Part shown: one piece after another, positions 1 through 7,236 of the stretch
Position numbering within the stretch: the stretch's first letter is position 1
Layout of the letters: each line of letters opens with the position of its first letter
Source of the DNA: Candidatus Saccharibacteria bacterium UBA6175
GTDB lineage: Bacteria > Patescibacteriota > Saccharimonadia > Saccharimonadales > Saccharimonadaceae
Length of the DNA stretch: 64,000 nucleotides
Direction: 5' to 3'
NCBI GenBank assembly: GCA_002422915.1
Contig: DITV01000002.1
Location: 62,001 to 126,000, forward strand
Program-made: the position numbers and the translations under genes
The notes under the pieces: model-generated
Databases searched by the model: none
What the model was told of the DNA's origin: nothing
Seen by the model: only the letters and a program-made list of their open reading frames with translations

Positions 1-226
1 GAGTCTTTTTGATCTTCGCGAAGCTGACGACACCGTCTTTTGCGGCGTGGATGGTGAAGTCGCGGCTGATGAAGGTGCCAGGACCAGCAACTTTTGTGCT
101 ACCGGTTTGACGAACGAGTACTTCACCCGTACGAACAACTTGGCCACCAAAGCGCTTCACGCCGAGGCGAGCGCCGGCGTTGTTGTGGATGTTCTTACTT
201 GAACCACCTGCTTTTACGTGTGACAT
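1..226 (-). CDS. rpmA: 50S ribosomal protein L27 (3' end beyond window)
   Basis: Large-subunit ribosomal protein L27, which sits near the peptidyl-transferase centre. The visible 75 codons start MSHVKAGGSSKN and carry the family core RLGVKRFGGQ, then VRQTGSTKVAGPGTF. The C-terminus is cut off by the window edge. The ATG at 226 is preceded by a good Shine-Dalgarno (AAGGAGA), unlike many genes here. The N-terminus lacks the cleavable extension of Firmicutes L27. Its usual upstream partner rplU (L21) is not next to it: a 480-nt gene-free stretch and a methyltransferase gene lie upstream instead. Confidence 0.95.
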   Translation of the reverse strand, partial: MSHVKAGGSSKNIHNNAGARLGVKRFGGQVVRTGEVLVRQTGSTKVAGPGTFISRDFTIHAAKDGVVSFAKIKKT

Positions 227-241
227 ATCTTATTTTCTCCT

Positions 242-300
242 TGAGCGGGTTACGCTCATTCAATCTGTTACATTGTACGGGAAAAGTGTCGTTTGGTCAA
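242..300 (-). promoter_or_regulatory. rpmA promoter and leader hairpin
   Basis: Read on the minus strand, a -35 TTGACC (295-300) and a -10 TACAAT (272-277) are separated by 17 nt, so transcription should start near 265. The leader contains a perfect 6-bp hairpin (TGAGCG/CGCTCA, 242-258) directly upstream of the Shine-Dalgarno. It could modulate ribosome access, which would fit autoregulation of a ribosomal protein gene, but that role is inference. Confidence 0.7.
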
Positions 301-364
301 TAGGCGGAGGGGTGATTAACCTAATAATTTTTTAGAAGAAGTTAAGAGGTGCTCTGCTATAATC

Positions 365-447
365 AGGGGTAACACATGCATGTACCCGCAAAGGGATGCA
401 GAAATGTGGCACAATTCGGCACCCAGCCTAACCCCTCGGTTTTTTTT
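365..447 (+). ncRNA. Candidate small structured RNA or leader ending in a T8 tract
   Basis: A 6-bp outer stem (365-370 AGGGGT with 431-436 ACCCCT) encloses a nested hairpin (CACAT-GCAT with ATGC-ATGTG around CCC/GGG). It is followed by eight T, which looks like an intrinsic terminator. An extended -10 (TGC TATAAT, 355-363) lies right at the 5' side. If that promoter is used, transcription would start about 370 and lose the 5' half of the outer stem, so the two readings conflict. I recognise no known RNA family. Confidence 0.35.
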
Positions 448-472
448 GAAGAAAGAGGGTATGGATGAAAAC

Positions 473-514
473 CGCGTAAACGATACCGACCCCGTCGTAA
501 GGATCGTTTACGCG
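473..514. repeat. Perfect 12-bp inverted repeat (hairpin)
   Basis: CGCGTAAACGAT (473-484) is repeated as its exact reverse complement at 503-514. The 18-nt loop contains a further CGAC/GTCG pairing. It has no T tract, so it is not a standard terminator. It sits between the candidate small RNA and the terminator at 544-571. Confidence 0.7.
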
Positions 515-543
515 TCATGATTGGAAACTTTCATGGGGCCCTT

Positions 544-571
544 AAAACCGGTCCGCCTTGCGGCGGGTTTT
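544..571. terminator. Bidirectional intrinsic terminator
   Basis: AAAACC (544-549) and GGTTTT flank a CCGCC-TTGC-GGCGG hairpin, giving A-rich and T-rich flanks suited to termination in either direction. It lies upstream of the 36-codon ORF at 612. Confidence 0.6.
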
Positions 572-611
572 GTGTGCCCAGTCATCAATTATTTCAGATG
601 AAAGGACGACT

Positions 612-722
612 ATGCCACAGAATCCGCCGCATGCACTTCACCGAATAGAAAAAATAGGGATGATGAGCCTCGCTGGGCTTGCCATACTGAATGCCACGTT
701 AGCGCTGCTAGAGCTTCTTTAA
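612..722 (+). CDS. Possible 36-aa single-span membrane peptide
   Basis: ATG at 612 follows AAAGGA at 601-606, a reasonable ribosome binding site with 5 nt spacing. The peptide has a basic, proline-containing N-terminus and a hydrophobic stretch over roughly residues 17-36, including MMSLAGLAILNATLALLELL. That is consistent with a tiny membrane peptide. Its last 15 nt overlap the end of the convergent methyltransferase gene. No family is recognised. The support is the ribosome binding site and hydrophobicity alone, so it may not be expressed. Confidence 0.35.
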   Translation: MPQNPPHALHRIEKIGMMSLAGLAILNATLALLELL

Positions 723-1886
723 AAGGAGAATTTCGCGAGCAACGACTTGGTCGGGCCGGAAATACAACAACTGATCCGGCCTGACGGTGCGAAGGGACAT
801 TTCTTCGTAGCCGAGACGTTCAAGGTCTTTCACCAGCGGAAGGTGCGTAAAGCTACCATCGATGGCGCGCCATGCCGGGACGGCGATCACCACAGGGGTG
901 CCTGGTGCGATTTGTCCGGCAAGGTTCTTTAAGAATGCTGAAACGATGTGGTGACAGTTGCCACGGACTTCAGTCAGCTTTGAACTGGAAGGTGGAGCGC
1001 TAAACGGCTGTCCAAGGTAGGTCTCACTAACCACGGCGTCGATAGGCCCGTGCCACTCAGTGGTCATGGCGTCACCTTCGTGGACTTCCCAGTTGGCGCT
1101 CGTAATGCCGGCGTGTTCTTGGAGCCATGTCAGGTTGTCGTGACTGTAGCGGACCATCTTTTCAGCCAGGTCGGTACCGTAGGCGGCGTGTCGGAGTAGC
1201 AATGCTTCTTGCAGGATGACACCGGTGCCGCAGAATGGATCGAGGATGCGGGCGGGGGCTTCTTTCTTGCCGCCGCTTAGTGGGCCGGCCAGATTGATCA
1301 TGATTTGGGCCAGCTTTGGGGGGAGCATGCCAACAAATGCGTCACGGCGTGGCCGACCTTGATCACGAGCGGCCAGTGCGGTAATGTTTTGGGCGCCAAT
1401 ACTTTCAGCAACGATCACTTGGTCGCGGCCTCGAATGACGAGCAACTCTACTTTGTTGTCGGTCAGGCCGAGTTTGTTGTGGTGGGAAGTGGCGGTGGAG
1501 AGGGCGGCCTCTTGGTTGGGAATCAGCCGAAGCGATGCGCCTGATTGTTTTAATTTTGATTTAAGAATGAGACCAGTTTTTTGAATGTCTCGAACGGGCA
1601 CGTCGGCACCGTAGACGCTGATACCGAGGGTTAACTTGCCTTCGAACGCTGCCCAGGCTTTGGTGTAGTGGCTGACAATTTTCATTGAAACGGTGCGCCA
1701 ATCGCGGGCTGGGAGTGTCAGGACGACACGGCCAATTTTTTGAGAGCCGCCCAACCGCTGAATGTCGATTGGCTCAGTCGTCTCAACAAGCGCACTTGTC
1801 TCGGAAAACCACGAAACATCACCGTAGACTTGTTCCAGTTCAGCGATGGAGATTTCTGGTTGACGACCGAGAAGAGCGATATACAT
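708..1886 (-). CDS. Trm11/RlmL-type RNA methyltransferase
   Basis: Predicted SAM-dependent RNA guanine-N2 methyltransferase of the Trm11/RlmL type, 392 aa. The N-terminal half (about 1-170) is the RNA-binding part. RDQGRPRRDAFVGMLPPKL (174-192) is the conserved linker typical of this family. DPFCGTG (216-222) is SAM motif I and GTDL (237-240) is the acidic loop. The catalytic motif IV, normally (D/N)PPY, appears here as SETYLG (287-292), a notable departure. The start at 1886 has a TATAAT box 6 nt upstream, so the mRNA should be leaderless. Substrate tRNA or rRNA cannot be told from the sequence. Confidence 0.8.
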   Translation of the reverse strand: MYIALLGRQPEISIAELEQVYGDVSWFSETSALVETTEPIDIQRLGGSQKIGRVVLTLPARDWRTVSMKIVSHYTKAWAAFEGKLTLGISVYGADVPVRDIQKTGLILKSKLKQSGASLRLIPNQEAALSTATSHHNKLGLTDNKVELLVIRGRDQVIVAESIGAQNITALAARDQGRPRRDAFVGMLPPKLAQIMINLAGPLSGGKKEAPARILDPFCGTGVILQEALLLRHAAYGTDLAEKMVRYSHDNLTWLQEHAGITSANWEVHEGDAMTTEWHGPIDAVVSETYLGQPFSAPPSSSKLTEVRGNCHHIVSAFLKNLAGQIAPGTPVVIAVPAWRAIDGSFTHLPLVKDLERLGYEEMSLRTVRPDQLLYFRPDQVVAREILLLKKL

Positions 1887-1890
1887 AGTG

Positions 1891-1913
1891 TCATTATACC
1901 TGATGTATAATGA
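1891..1913. promoter_or_regulatory. Divergent palindromic leaderless promoter
   Basis: TCATTATAC (1891-1899) and GTATAATGA (1905-1913) form a perfect 9-bp inverted repeat with a 5-nt centre. It carries one TATAAT -10 box for each direction: minus strand 1893-1898, 6 nt from the ATG at 1886; plus strand 1906-1911, 8 nt from the ATG at 1920. Each -35 must lie inside the opposite gene or its edge. Confidence 0.7.
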
Positions 1914-1919
1914 TGAGGT

Positions 1920-2969
1920 ATGCCAAAGCTGTCACTTCGTGGTTGGATTACCACTATCACCCTGATTCTCCTCATTATTGTGGTGTTTGCGGCCTGGCCA
2001 GAAATCGTCAATGCCTGGAATCTGCTCGATGAACTCAACCTCGCCATCCTTGCACTGTTGATCCCTATGCAGCTGTTTAGCTATTTTGCGACCGGTGGAA
2101 TGATTTTCAGTTATCTTCGCTCAAAAGGTAACTTGAAAGAAGTCTCGCGCCTTCGTATGACCCGGATTGCACTCGAGCTGAACTTCGTGAACCACATCTT
2201 ACCGAGTGGGGGAGCGGCGGGCTTCTCCTACTTGAGTTGGGTGTTGAGTCGCCATAATGTGTCGGCGGGACGTTCAACGATGGCGCAAATTATTCGATTT
2301 GTTCTGACGTTCCTTAGCTTCGTGGTGCTGTTGGTTGTTGCGGTCATCTTGTTGATTATTGACAATAAAATCAGCCAAGTGGTCATTTGGTTGTCGGTAC
2401 TGCTTGCGGTACTGGCGGTTGGGGCAACGATCGGCATTATTTATATTGTTGGGAGCAAGAAACGGTTAACGAGTTTTTCAGTGTGGCTGACAAATAGAGT
2501 GAACCGTTTTGTGGGATTCCTGACTCGTGGCAAAAAGCCTGAGGCGGTGAAAGAAGGCGTGATTTTGACCTTCTTCAGTGATTTGCATGACGATTATCTC
2601 GCGATTCGGAAAGATAAACGAATTCTGATTAAGCCATTTATATGGGCGATTCTGGCTAACATGGCCGATGTGGCGCTCCTGTGGATCGCGTTCTGGTCAC
2701 TTGGCTACATGGTCAACCCTGCGGTGCTGTTTGTGGCCTTCGGACTGGCTTCGATTGCCAGTGTCCTCTCTGTTGCTCCTGGGGGAGCAGGTGTCTACGA
2801 AACCATCATGATTGCTTTCTTGGCGACAACGGGAGTTCCGGCCACGATTGCGATTGCCGGCACCTTAATTGCGCGCGTCTCGCTAATCCTGATGACGATT
2901 GTATTCGGCTACGTATTTTATCAACTAACGGTCAATAAATATGGACGACGTCCTCCTCTCCGTCAGTGA
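1920..2969 (+). CDS. Lysylphosphatidylglycerol synthase-like (UPF0104) integral membrane protein
   Basis: Polytopic membrane protein of the LPG synthase TM-domain/YbhN (UPF0104) family, 349 aa with about eight hydrophobic segments. The family hallmarks are visible: FVNHILPSGGAAG around residues 89-101 and APGGAGVYE in the C-terminal third. Related proteins flip or modify lipids or lipid-linked sugars; no soluble synthetase domain is fused here, so a flippase or lipid-related role is inference. The last 29 nt overlap xseA, so the two are probably co-transcribed. Confidence 0.8.
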   Translation: MPKLSLRGWITTITLILLIIVVFAAWPEIVNAWNLLDELNLAILALLIPMQLFSYFATGGMIFSYLRSKGNLKEVSRLRMTRIALELNFVNHILPSGGAAGFSYLSWVLSRHNVSAGRSTMAQIIRFVLTFLSFVVLLVVAVILLIIDNKISQVVIWLSVLLAVLAVGATIGIIYIVGSKKRLTSFSVWLTNRVNRFVGFLTRGKKPEAVKEGVILTFFSDLHDDYLAIRKDKRILIKPFIWAILANMADVALLWIAFWSLGYMVNPAVLFVAFGLASIASVLSVAPGGAGVYETIMIAFLATTGVPATIAIAGTLIARVSLILMTIVFGYVFYQLTVNKYGRRPPLRQ

Positions 2970-4032
2970 TTTCGTCAGCCTGACCAACCAGACACTCGAG
3001 TATGCGTACCCGAGTGTCGCGGTGGTCGGTGAGGTATCGGAATATCGGATTAGCCAGGGCAAATGGGTCAGTTTCAAGTTGAAGGACGCCGGCGCGGTGA
3101 TTAGCTGTTTTGCCGGTGTCTATCAGCTGCGTACGCCGCTGGAAGATGGCATGAAAGTGGTGGTGGTGGCGGCGCCCCGCTTAAACCCAAAGGGCTACTT
3201 CAATCTGAATGTCCGGAGTGTGAAGCTCGTTGGTGAGGGCTCGATTAAAAAGGGATTTGAACTGCTGAAGGCAAAGCTGGAGGCAGAAGGTTTATTTGCT
3301 CCGGAGCGAAAACGGCCTTTGCCGCGGATTCCACAGCGCGTTGCGTTGGTGACGAGCACTGAATCGGCGGCCTACGCTGACTTCACGCGGATTTTAAATG
3401 AACGTTGGGGCGGGTTAAAGCTCGAGGTCGCACATACCCAAGTGCAAGGTGAACCAGCGGCTGACCAGATGATTCGTGCCATTCAGTATTTTAACCAGCA
3501 AGAAGTGCCGGCTGATGTGTTGGTGATTATTCGCGGCGGTGGCAGTGCTGAGGATCTGTCGACATTTAACGATGAACCCCTCGCCAGGGCGATAGCTGCC
3601 AGTCGTATTCCGACACTCGTTGGAGTCGGACACGAAATTGATCATAGCCTGGCCGATATGGTGGCCGATGTCCGGGCGGCGACGCCGACCCACGCAGCCG
3701 AGACCCTTGTTCCTGACCGTGCTGAAATCATTCGTGCGGTTCGTCAGCAAGCGCACAGCGCCGGACAGCTCCTGCTACAATCGGTTCAGCAATATCGAGA
3801 GCGGGTGCGTGAGCAACTTGAGGGGATTGAGCGACGGGTTGATGACCAGATGGCACGAGCCGAAGCGTTACTCCTCAGCACACGAAGTCTTTTGGCCGAA
3901 TTAAACCCGATGAAAGTGCTGGCGCGCGGTTATGCGGTGGTGCGTGGTGACCCGAAGGTGGGAAGTGAGATTATGATCGAGACCGAGAAACAACATATAA
4001 CTGCGGAGGTGACTGATGTCAGACAAAAATAA
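2941..4032 (+). CDS. xseA: Exodeoxyribonuclease VII large subunit
   Basis: Catalytic subunit of exonuclease VII, which degrades single-stranded DNA to oligonucleotides. It has an N-terminal OB-fold (about 1-100, with VVGEVSEYR and WVSFKLKDA), followed by the catalytic core with VALVTSTESAAYADF, RGGGSAEDLSTFNDE and GHEIDHSLAD. The protein is 363 aa, shorter than the roughly 450 aa of model bacteria, with a reduced C-terminal coiled coil. The small subunit xseB overlaps its 3' end. Confidence 0.95.
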   Translation: MDDVLLSVSDFVSLTNQTLEYAYPSVAVVGEVSEYRISQGKWVSFKLKDAGAVISCFAGVYQLRTPLEDGMKVVVVAAPRLNPKGYFNLNVRSVKLVGEGSIKKGFELLKAKLEAEGLFAPERKRPLPRIPQRVALVTSTESAAYADFTRILNERWGGLKLEVAHTQVQGEPAADQMIRAIQYFNQQEVPADVLVIIRGGGSAEDLSTFNDEPLARAIAASRIPTLVGVGHEIDHSLADMVADVRAATPTHAAETLVPDRAEIIRAVRQQAHSAGQLLLQSVQQYRERVREQLEGIERRVDDQMARAEALLLSTRSLLAELNPMKVLARGYAVVRGDPKVGSEIMIETEKQHITAEVTDVRQK

Positions 4033-4222
4033 GACGATTCAAGAGAAAATGGCCGAGTTGCAAGCACTCGTGAACTGGTTCCAGGGAGAAGATTTTACAC
4101 TGGAAGAAGCCGTTGGTAAATTTTCAGGCGCTGAAAAGCTCGCTGAAACCATCGAAAAAGACCTCAGTGAACTCAAGAATGACATTACGGTGATTAAGCA
4201 ACGTTTTGACGTTGAGGCGTAG
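4016..4222 (+). CDS. xseB: Exodeoxyribonuclease VII small subunit
   Basis: 68-aa helical protein with the XseB signature (LEEAVGKFSGAEKLAETIEKDL), which binds XseA. It overlaps xseA by 17 nt and abuts the next gene without a gap (stop ends at 4222, next ATG at 4223), so the three are one transcription unit. Confidence 0.92.
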   Translation: MSDKNKTIQEKMAELQALVNWFQGEDFTLEEAVGKFSGAEKLAETIEKDLSELKNDITVIKQRFDVEA

Positions 4223-4747
4223 ATGGAACTTGCGCTCATTGTTGCGTTGATTGTGGTGTTCTTTGGAAGCATTGTGCTCGTTGGTGCACCGTATGTGCCG
4301 ACTCACCAAAAAGAATTATCAACGGCTTTCGACACGCTCTATCAACTCGGAAAAAGGGACGGCGTGGTCGATATCGGTTCTGGTGATGGGCGAGTACTGC
4401 GGGCTGCTTCAGCTCGCGGTGCGCGGGCGATTGGCTATGAGTTAAACCCGCTTCTTTGGCTTTTGAGCCGGCTGCTCTCGCTACGAGATGAGCGTGTCCG
4501 GGTTGAGCTGCGGGATGCGTGGACTGCACAGTTTCCCGACGACACGACGGTCGTGTACGCCTTTGCCGTTCAGCGTGATGGTAAAAAGCTGGTCAGGTCG
4601 GTGCAGCGCGAGGCAACTCGGCTGGGTCGGCCACTCGTGCTCATTTGCTATGGCAGTCCACTCAAGCAGTTGACAGTTGTGGCGACGGCCGGTGCACATG
4701 CTCGCTATCAGGTCGATCCTTTGCAGTCTAAGCCGCTTACGCTATAA
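4223..4747 (+). CDS. Membrane-anchored FAM173-type methyltransferase
   Basis: 174-aa SAM-dependent methyltransferase with an N-terminal transmembrane helix (about residues 3-23). The methyltransferase motifs VDIGSGDGRVLRAA and AIGYELNPLLWLLSR match the FAM173/ATPSCKMT family, which in other organisms methylates a lysine of the ATP synthase c-ring. No ATP synthase gene is nearby, so the substrate is unknown. It follows xseB with no gap. Confidence 0.7.
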   Translation: MELALIVALIVVFFGSIVLVGAPYVPTHQKELSTAFDTLYQLGKRDGVVDIGSGDGRVLRAASARGARAIGYELNPLLWLLSRLLSLRDERVRVELRDAWTAQFPDDTTVVYAFAVQRDGKKLVRSVQREATRLGRPLVLICYGSPLKQLTVVATAGAHARYQVDPLQSKPLTL

Positions 4748-4748
4748 T
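4743..4748 (+). promoter_or_regulatory. -10 box of the 4755 gene
   Basis: TATAAT overlaps the stop codon of the preceding gene and ends exactly 7 nt before the ATG at 4755, predicting a leaderless transcript. This decides the start of the next gene over the longer in-frame ATG at 4677. Confidence 0.7.
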
Positions 4749-4754
4749 GACGCT

Positions 4755-5405
4755 ATGAATCAATTTCCTTCTAGCGGTGTCTCAAAAAAGTGGCTGATCA
4801 TTGGTATCGTCGGTATAATCACGACAATTGTTTCAGTCGGATTCTTGATATGGGCCTTAATGAATTATATTCAGGAAAAGAACACGGTTGATACGCAAGT
4901 TGCGACTGCTGTTGCTGAGGCGCGCAAAGATCAAGCTGATCAAGACGAGCTCAAATTCCAAGAGCGCGAGAAAGATCCGAACCGCACATTTGTTGGACCA
5001 GAGGACTACGGTCGCCTGCAGTTCCAGTATCCAAAGACATGGAGCTTGTATATCGCTAAGGACGCTTCTAGCGGGGCAACGTACGAAGCATATTTGAACC
5101 CAGTCGCGGTTCCGCCAGTAAGTAACTCGACACAAGTCGCGCTCCGGGTGTTGATTGAATCAAAAGACTACGACCAGGTGATTAATAGCTACCAGACGGC
5201 AGTTCGGCGAGGCGACTTGACGTCGAGCACGGTGAAGGCAGATGAACAGTCGGGAACGCGGCTTGACGGCAAGTTTAGCAATGATATTCGAGGGTCTGCC
5301 GTCATCTTTAAAATCCGCGATAAAACAGTGACGCTTCGGACTGATGCCGAAACCTTTCGAGCCGACTTTGACGCTCTGATCGCCACCATCACGTTCAATA
5401 AATAA
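4755..5405 (+). CDS. Membrane-anchored protein with a PsbP-like extracytoplasmic domain
   Basis: 216 aa. A short cytoplasmic N-terminus is followed by one transmembrane helix (about 13-37), a charged linker with RKDQADQDELKFQ, and a beta-rich domain with FQYPKTWSLYIAKD. The last part resembles the PsbP/lipoprotein-like fold found in many CPR secreted proteins. The ATG at 4755 is chosen because of the -10 box 7 nt upstream. Function is unknown. Confidence 0.7.
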   Translation: MNQFPSSGVSKKWLIIGIVGIITTIVSVGFLIWALMNYIQEKNTVDTQVATAVAEARKDQADQDELKFQEREKDPNRTFVGPEDYGRLQFQYPKTWSLYIAKDASSGATYEAYLNPVAVPPVSNSTQVALRVLIESKDYDQVINSYQTAVRRGDLTSSTVKADEQSGTRLDGKFSNDIRGSAVIFKIRDKTVTLRTDAETFRADFDALIATITFNK

Positions 5406-5420
5406 GGATTCTGCTTGTCT

Positions 5421-5449
5421 TTGTCGGCGCCCGTGCGCGGTGCTACACT
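5421..5449 (+). promoter_or_regulatory. Promoter of the 5457 sensor kinase
   Basis: TTGTCG (5421-5426), 17-nt spacer, extended -10 TGC TACACT (5444-5449). The ATG follows 7 nt later, so a leaderless mRNA is predicted. Confidence 0.65.
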
Positions 5450-5456
5450 AGAGTGT

Positions 5457-6152
5457 ATGGAGAGTAGTGGAGTCAATCCGGTCACCGCAGCTGCACATGA
5501 GCTGAAGGCGCCCTTAGCGTTGATGCGCCAATTGGCTTTTGCCCTCGAGGGCGAAGAGGATCCAGCTACTCGGCAGCGCCTGATTGATCGCATTAGTCTG
5601 ACGTCTGAACGCGCCTTGCGCCTGACCACCGATATTACTAAAGCTGCTCGGCTTGAAGATGCATTGTTTGCGCTTGAACCGCTTAACCCGGAACAGATTT
5701 GTCGTGAGATTGTTGCCGAGCTCGGCCCGCTCTTCGCCGCCCATGACCGGTCGATTCGCTACGAGCATCGGCGTAACCCATTATTGCTGGTTGCAAACCG
5801 TGATTTATTGCGCCGGATTCTGACTAATTTTAGCGACAACGCCCTGCACTACACCGCACCGGGGACAACCGTTCGTCTGCACATGACCTCATTAAAATCT
5901 AAGGGAGTGGTGCGGATAGGGGTGCGCGATATTGGCCCAGCAGTGTCGGCGGATGTCTGGCGGTCACTACAAAAGAAAGCCGTGATGGCACCGCAGGCCA
6001 TTCATGCTCGTCCCCAAAGTAGTGGACTGGGCTTGCTGTTGGCGAGGCAGTTCGCCGATGCAATGCATGGCCGTATTGGGGTGACTCGTCATCGCGACGG
6101 CGCGACGTTTTATGTTGAGCTGCATGCTTCTGAACAGTTGAGATTATGGTAA
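5457..6152 (+). CDS. Small soluble histidine kinase without sensor domain
   Basis: 231-aa histidine kinase made almost only of the catalytic core. HisKA begins at once with AAHELKAPLALMRQ (phospho-His about residue 14). The HATPase domain follows with NFSDNALHY (N box) and SSGLGLLLARQFAD (G2 box). There is no transmembrane helix, PAS or HAMP domain, so the signal must come from the cytoplasm or a partner. The G1 region (VRDIGPAVSAD) is degenerate, which could mean weak ATPase activity. It overlaps the response regulator gene. Confidence 0.8.
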   Translation: MESSGVNPVTAAAHELKAPLALMRQLAFALEGEEDPATRQRLIDRISLTSERALRLTTDITKAARLEDALFALEPLNPEQICREIVAELGPLFAAHDRSIRYEHRRNPLLLVANRDLLRRILTNFSDNALHYTAPGTTVRLHMTSLKSKGVVRIGVRDIGPAVSADVWRSLQKKAVMAPQAIHARPQSSGLGLLLARQFADAMHGRIGVTRHRDGATFYVELHASEQLRLW

Positions 6153-6529
6153 TGAAACCGACTGACTCTCTCAACATTCTATTGGTTGAAGACGATGCTT
6201 GGCTGGCCGACGTACAGAAGTCGATACTTGAAAAGGAAGGCTTTGTGGTTCGGCGCGTTGCGCATGCCACGGCGGCGATGATGGCGATTGATGAAGCCAT
6301 TCCTGATGTATTGATTGTCGATATGTTACTGGCGGGCACAACGGTGCTGGCGTTACTGCATGAACTTCAATCCCACCCAGATACTGCTCGCGTGCCTGTG
6401 ATTGCCTGCACCAATCTAGCTGACTCGTTAAAGAGTGAACGCCTTGAGCACTACGGGATTCGGCGCATTGTTGATAAGGCGACCATGCGGCCGGCTGACC
6501 TGATTGCAGCAGTGCGGAGTGTGCGGTGA
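6146..6529 (+). CDS. Stand-alone response regulator receiver
   Basis: 127-aa receiver domain with no output domain. It shows the acidic pocket VEDD, the phospho-acceptor Asp59 in LIVDMLL, and the conserved Lys in IVDKATMRP. It overlaps the kinase stop; an internal ATG at 6152 (TAATG arrangement) is an equally likely start and gives 125 aa. Its 3' end overlaps recO by four nucleotides (GTGA). Confidence 0.85.
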   Translation: MVMKPTDSLNILLVEDDAWLADVQKSILEKEGFVVRRVAHATAAMMAIDEAIPDVLIVDMLLAGTTVLALLHELQSHPDTARVPVIACTNLADSLKSERLEHYGIRRIVDKATMRPADLIAAVRSVR

Positions 6530-7209
6530 AAACAACCCGGAGCCAAGCGATTGTTTTGCGTCGCACGAATTATGGTGAAGCCGATCGTATTCTACAATTA
6601 CTCACCCCCGATGGCCGTCGAAGCGTCATGGCGCGAGGCGTACGCAAAGAAAAGAGTAAACTTGCCGGTGGTATTGAGCTCTTTGCGGTCAGCGACGTGG
6701 TGATTGGCGAAGGCAAAGGAGAGCTCGGGCTGTTAACGTCTGCCCGAATGGTGCAGTTTTACCACACGATTTTACAAGATTATGACCGATTACAGTTTGG
6801 CTACACGGTCGTGAAGCTTGTTGCCCGTGCCAGCGAGACGATTGACGAGCCTGAGTGGTTTAGCCTCCTTCAGGAAGTCTTTGCGGGGCTTGATCAATTG
6901 ACGGTGCCGCTCGATTTAGTGCAAGCCTGGTTTTATCTTCGCTACGCCAGTTTACTTGGGCACGACCTCAACCTGACGCTGGATGTTGATGGCAATCCGC
7001 TGTCTGCTGAAAAGCGGTATCGCTATGATGCGGGCGATCAAGGCTTTGTGGAAAATAGCGCCGGTTCGGTTGACGCGAATCATATTAAGTTGCTGCGATT
7101 GATAGCATCAAAGCCGATTCAGATTTTAGTGCAGATTGGTGGAGTAGGCGAGCTGCTAGGTGAGTGCCAGGCAGTAGCTCGCGAGCACGCTGCGATCGAT
7201 ATGCGTTAA
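6526..7209 (+). CDS. recO: DNA repair protein RecO
   Basis: 227-aa RecO, which helps load RecA at gaps in the RecFOR pathway. It has an N-terminal OB-fold with SQAIVLRRTNYGEADRIL and GRRSVMARGVRKEKSK, followed by the helical domain. The start is GTG at 6526, overlapping the TGA of the receiver gene. No zinc-binding cysteine cluster is present. Confidence 0.9.
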   Translation: MKTTRSQAIVLRRTNYGEADRILQLLTPDGRRSVMARGVRKEKSKLAGGIELFAVSDVVIGEGKGELGLLTSARMVQFYHTILQDYDRLQFGYTVVKLVARASETIDEPEWFSLLQEVFAGLDQLTVPLDLVQAWFYLRYASLLGHDLNLTLDVDGNPLSAEKRYRYDAGDQGFVENSAGSVDANHIKLLRLIASKPIQILVQIGGVGELLGECQAVAREHAAIDMR

Positions 7210-7236
7210 AGGGCTATGCTATAATACATCTCAGTT

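Noticed and set aside
94..303. 69-aa plus-strand ORF
   Set aside because: Antisense to rpmA and its promoter, with no ribosome site.
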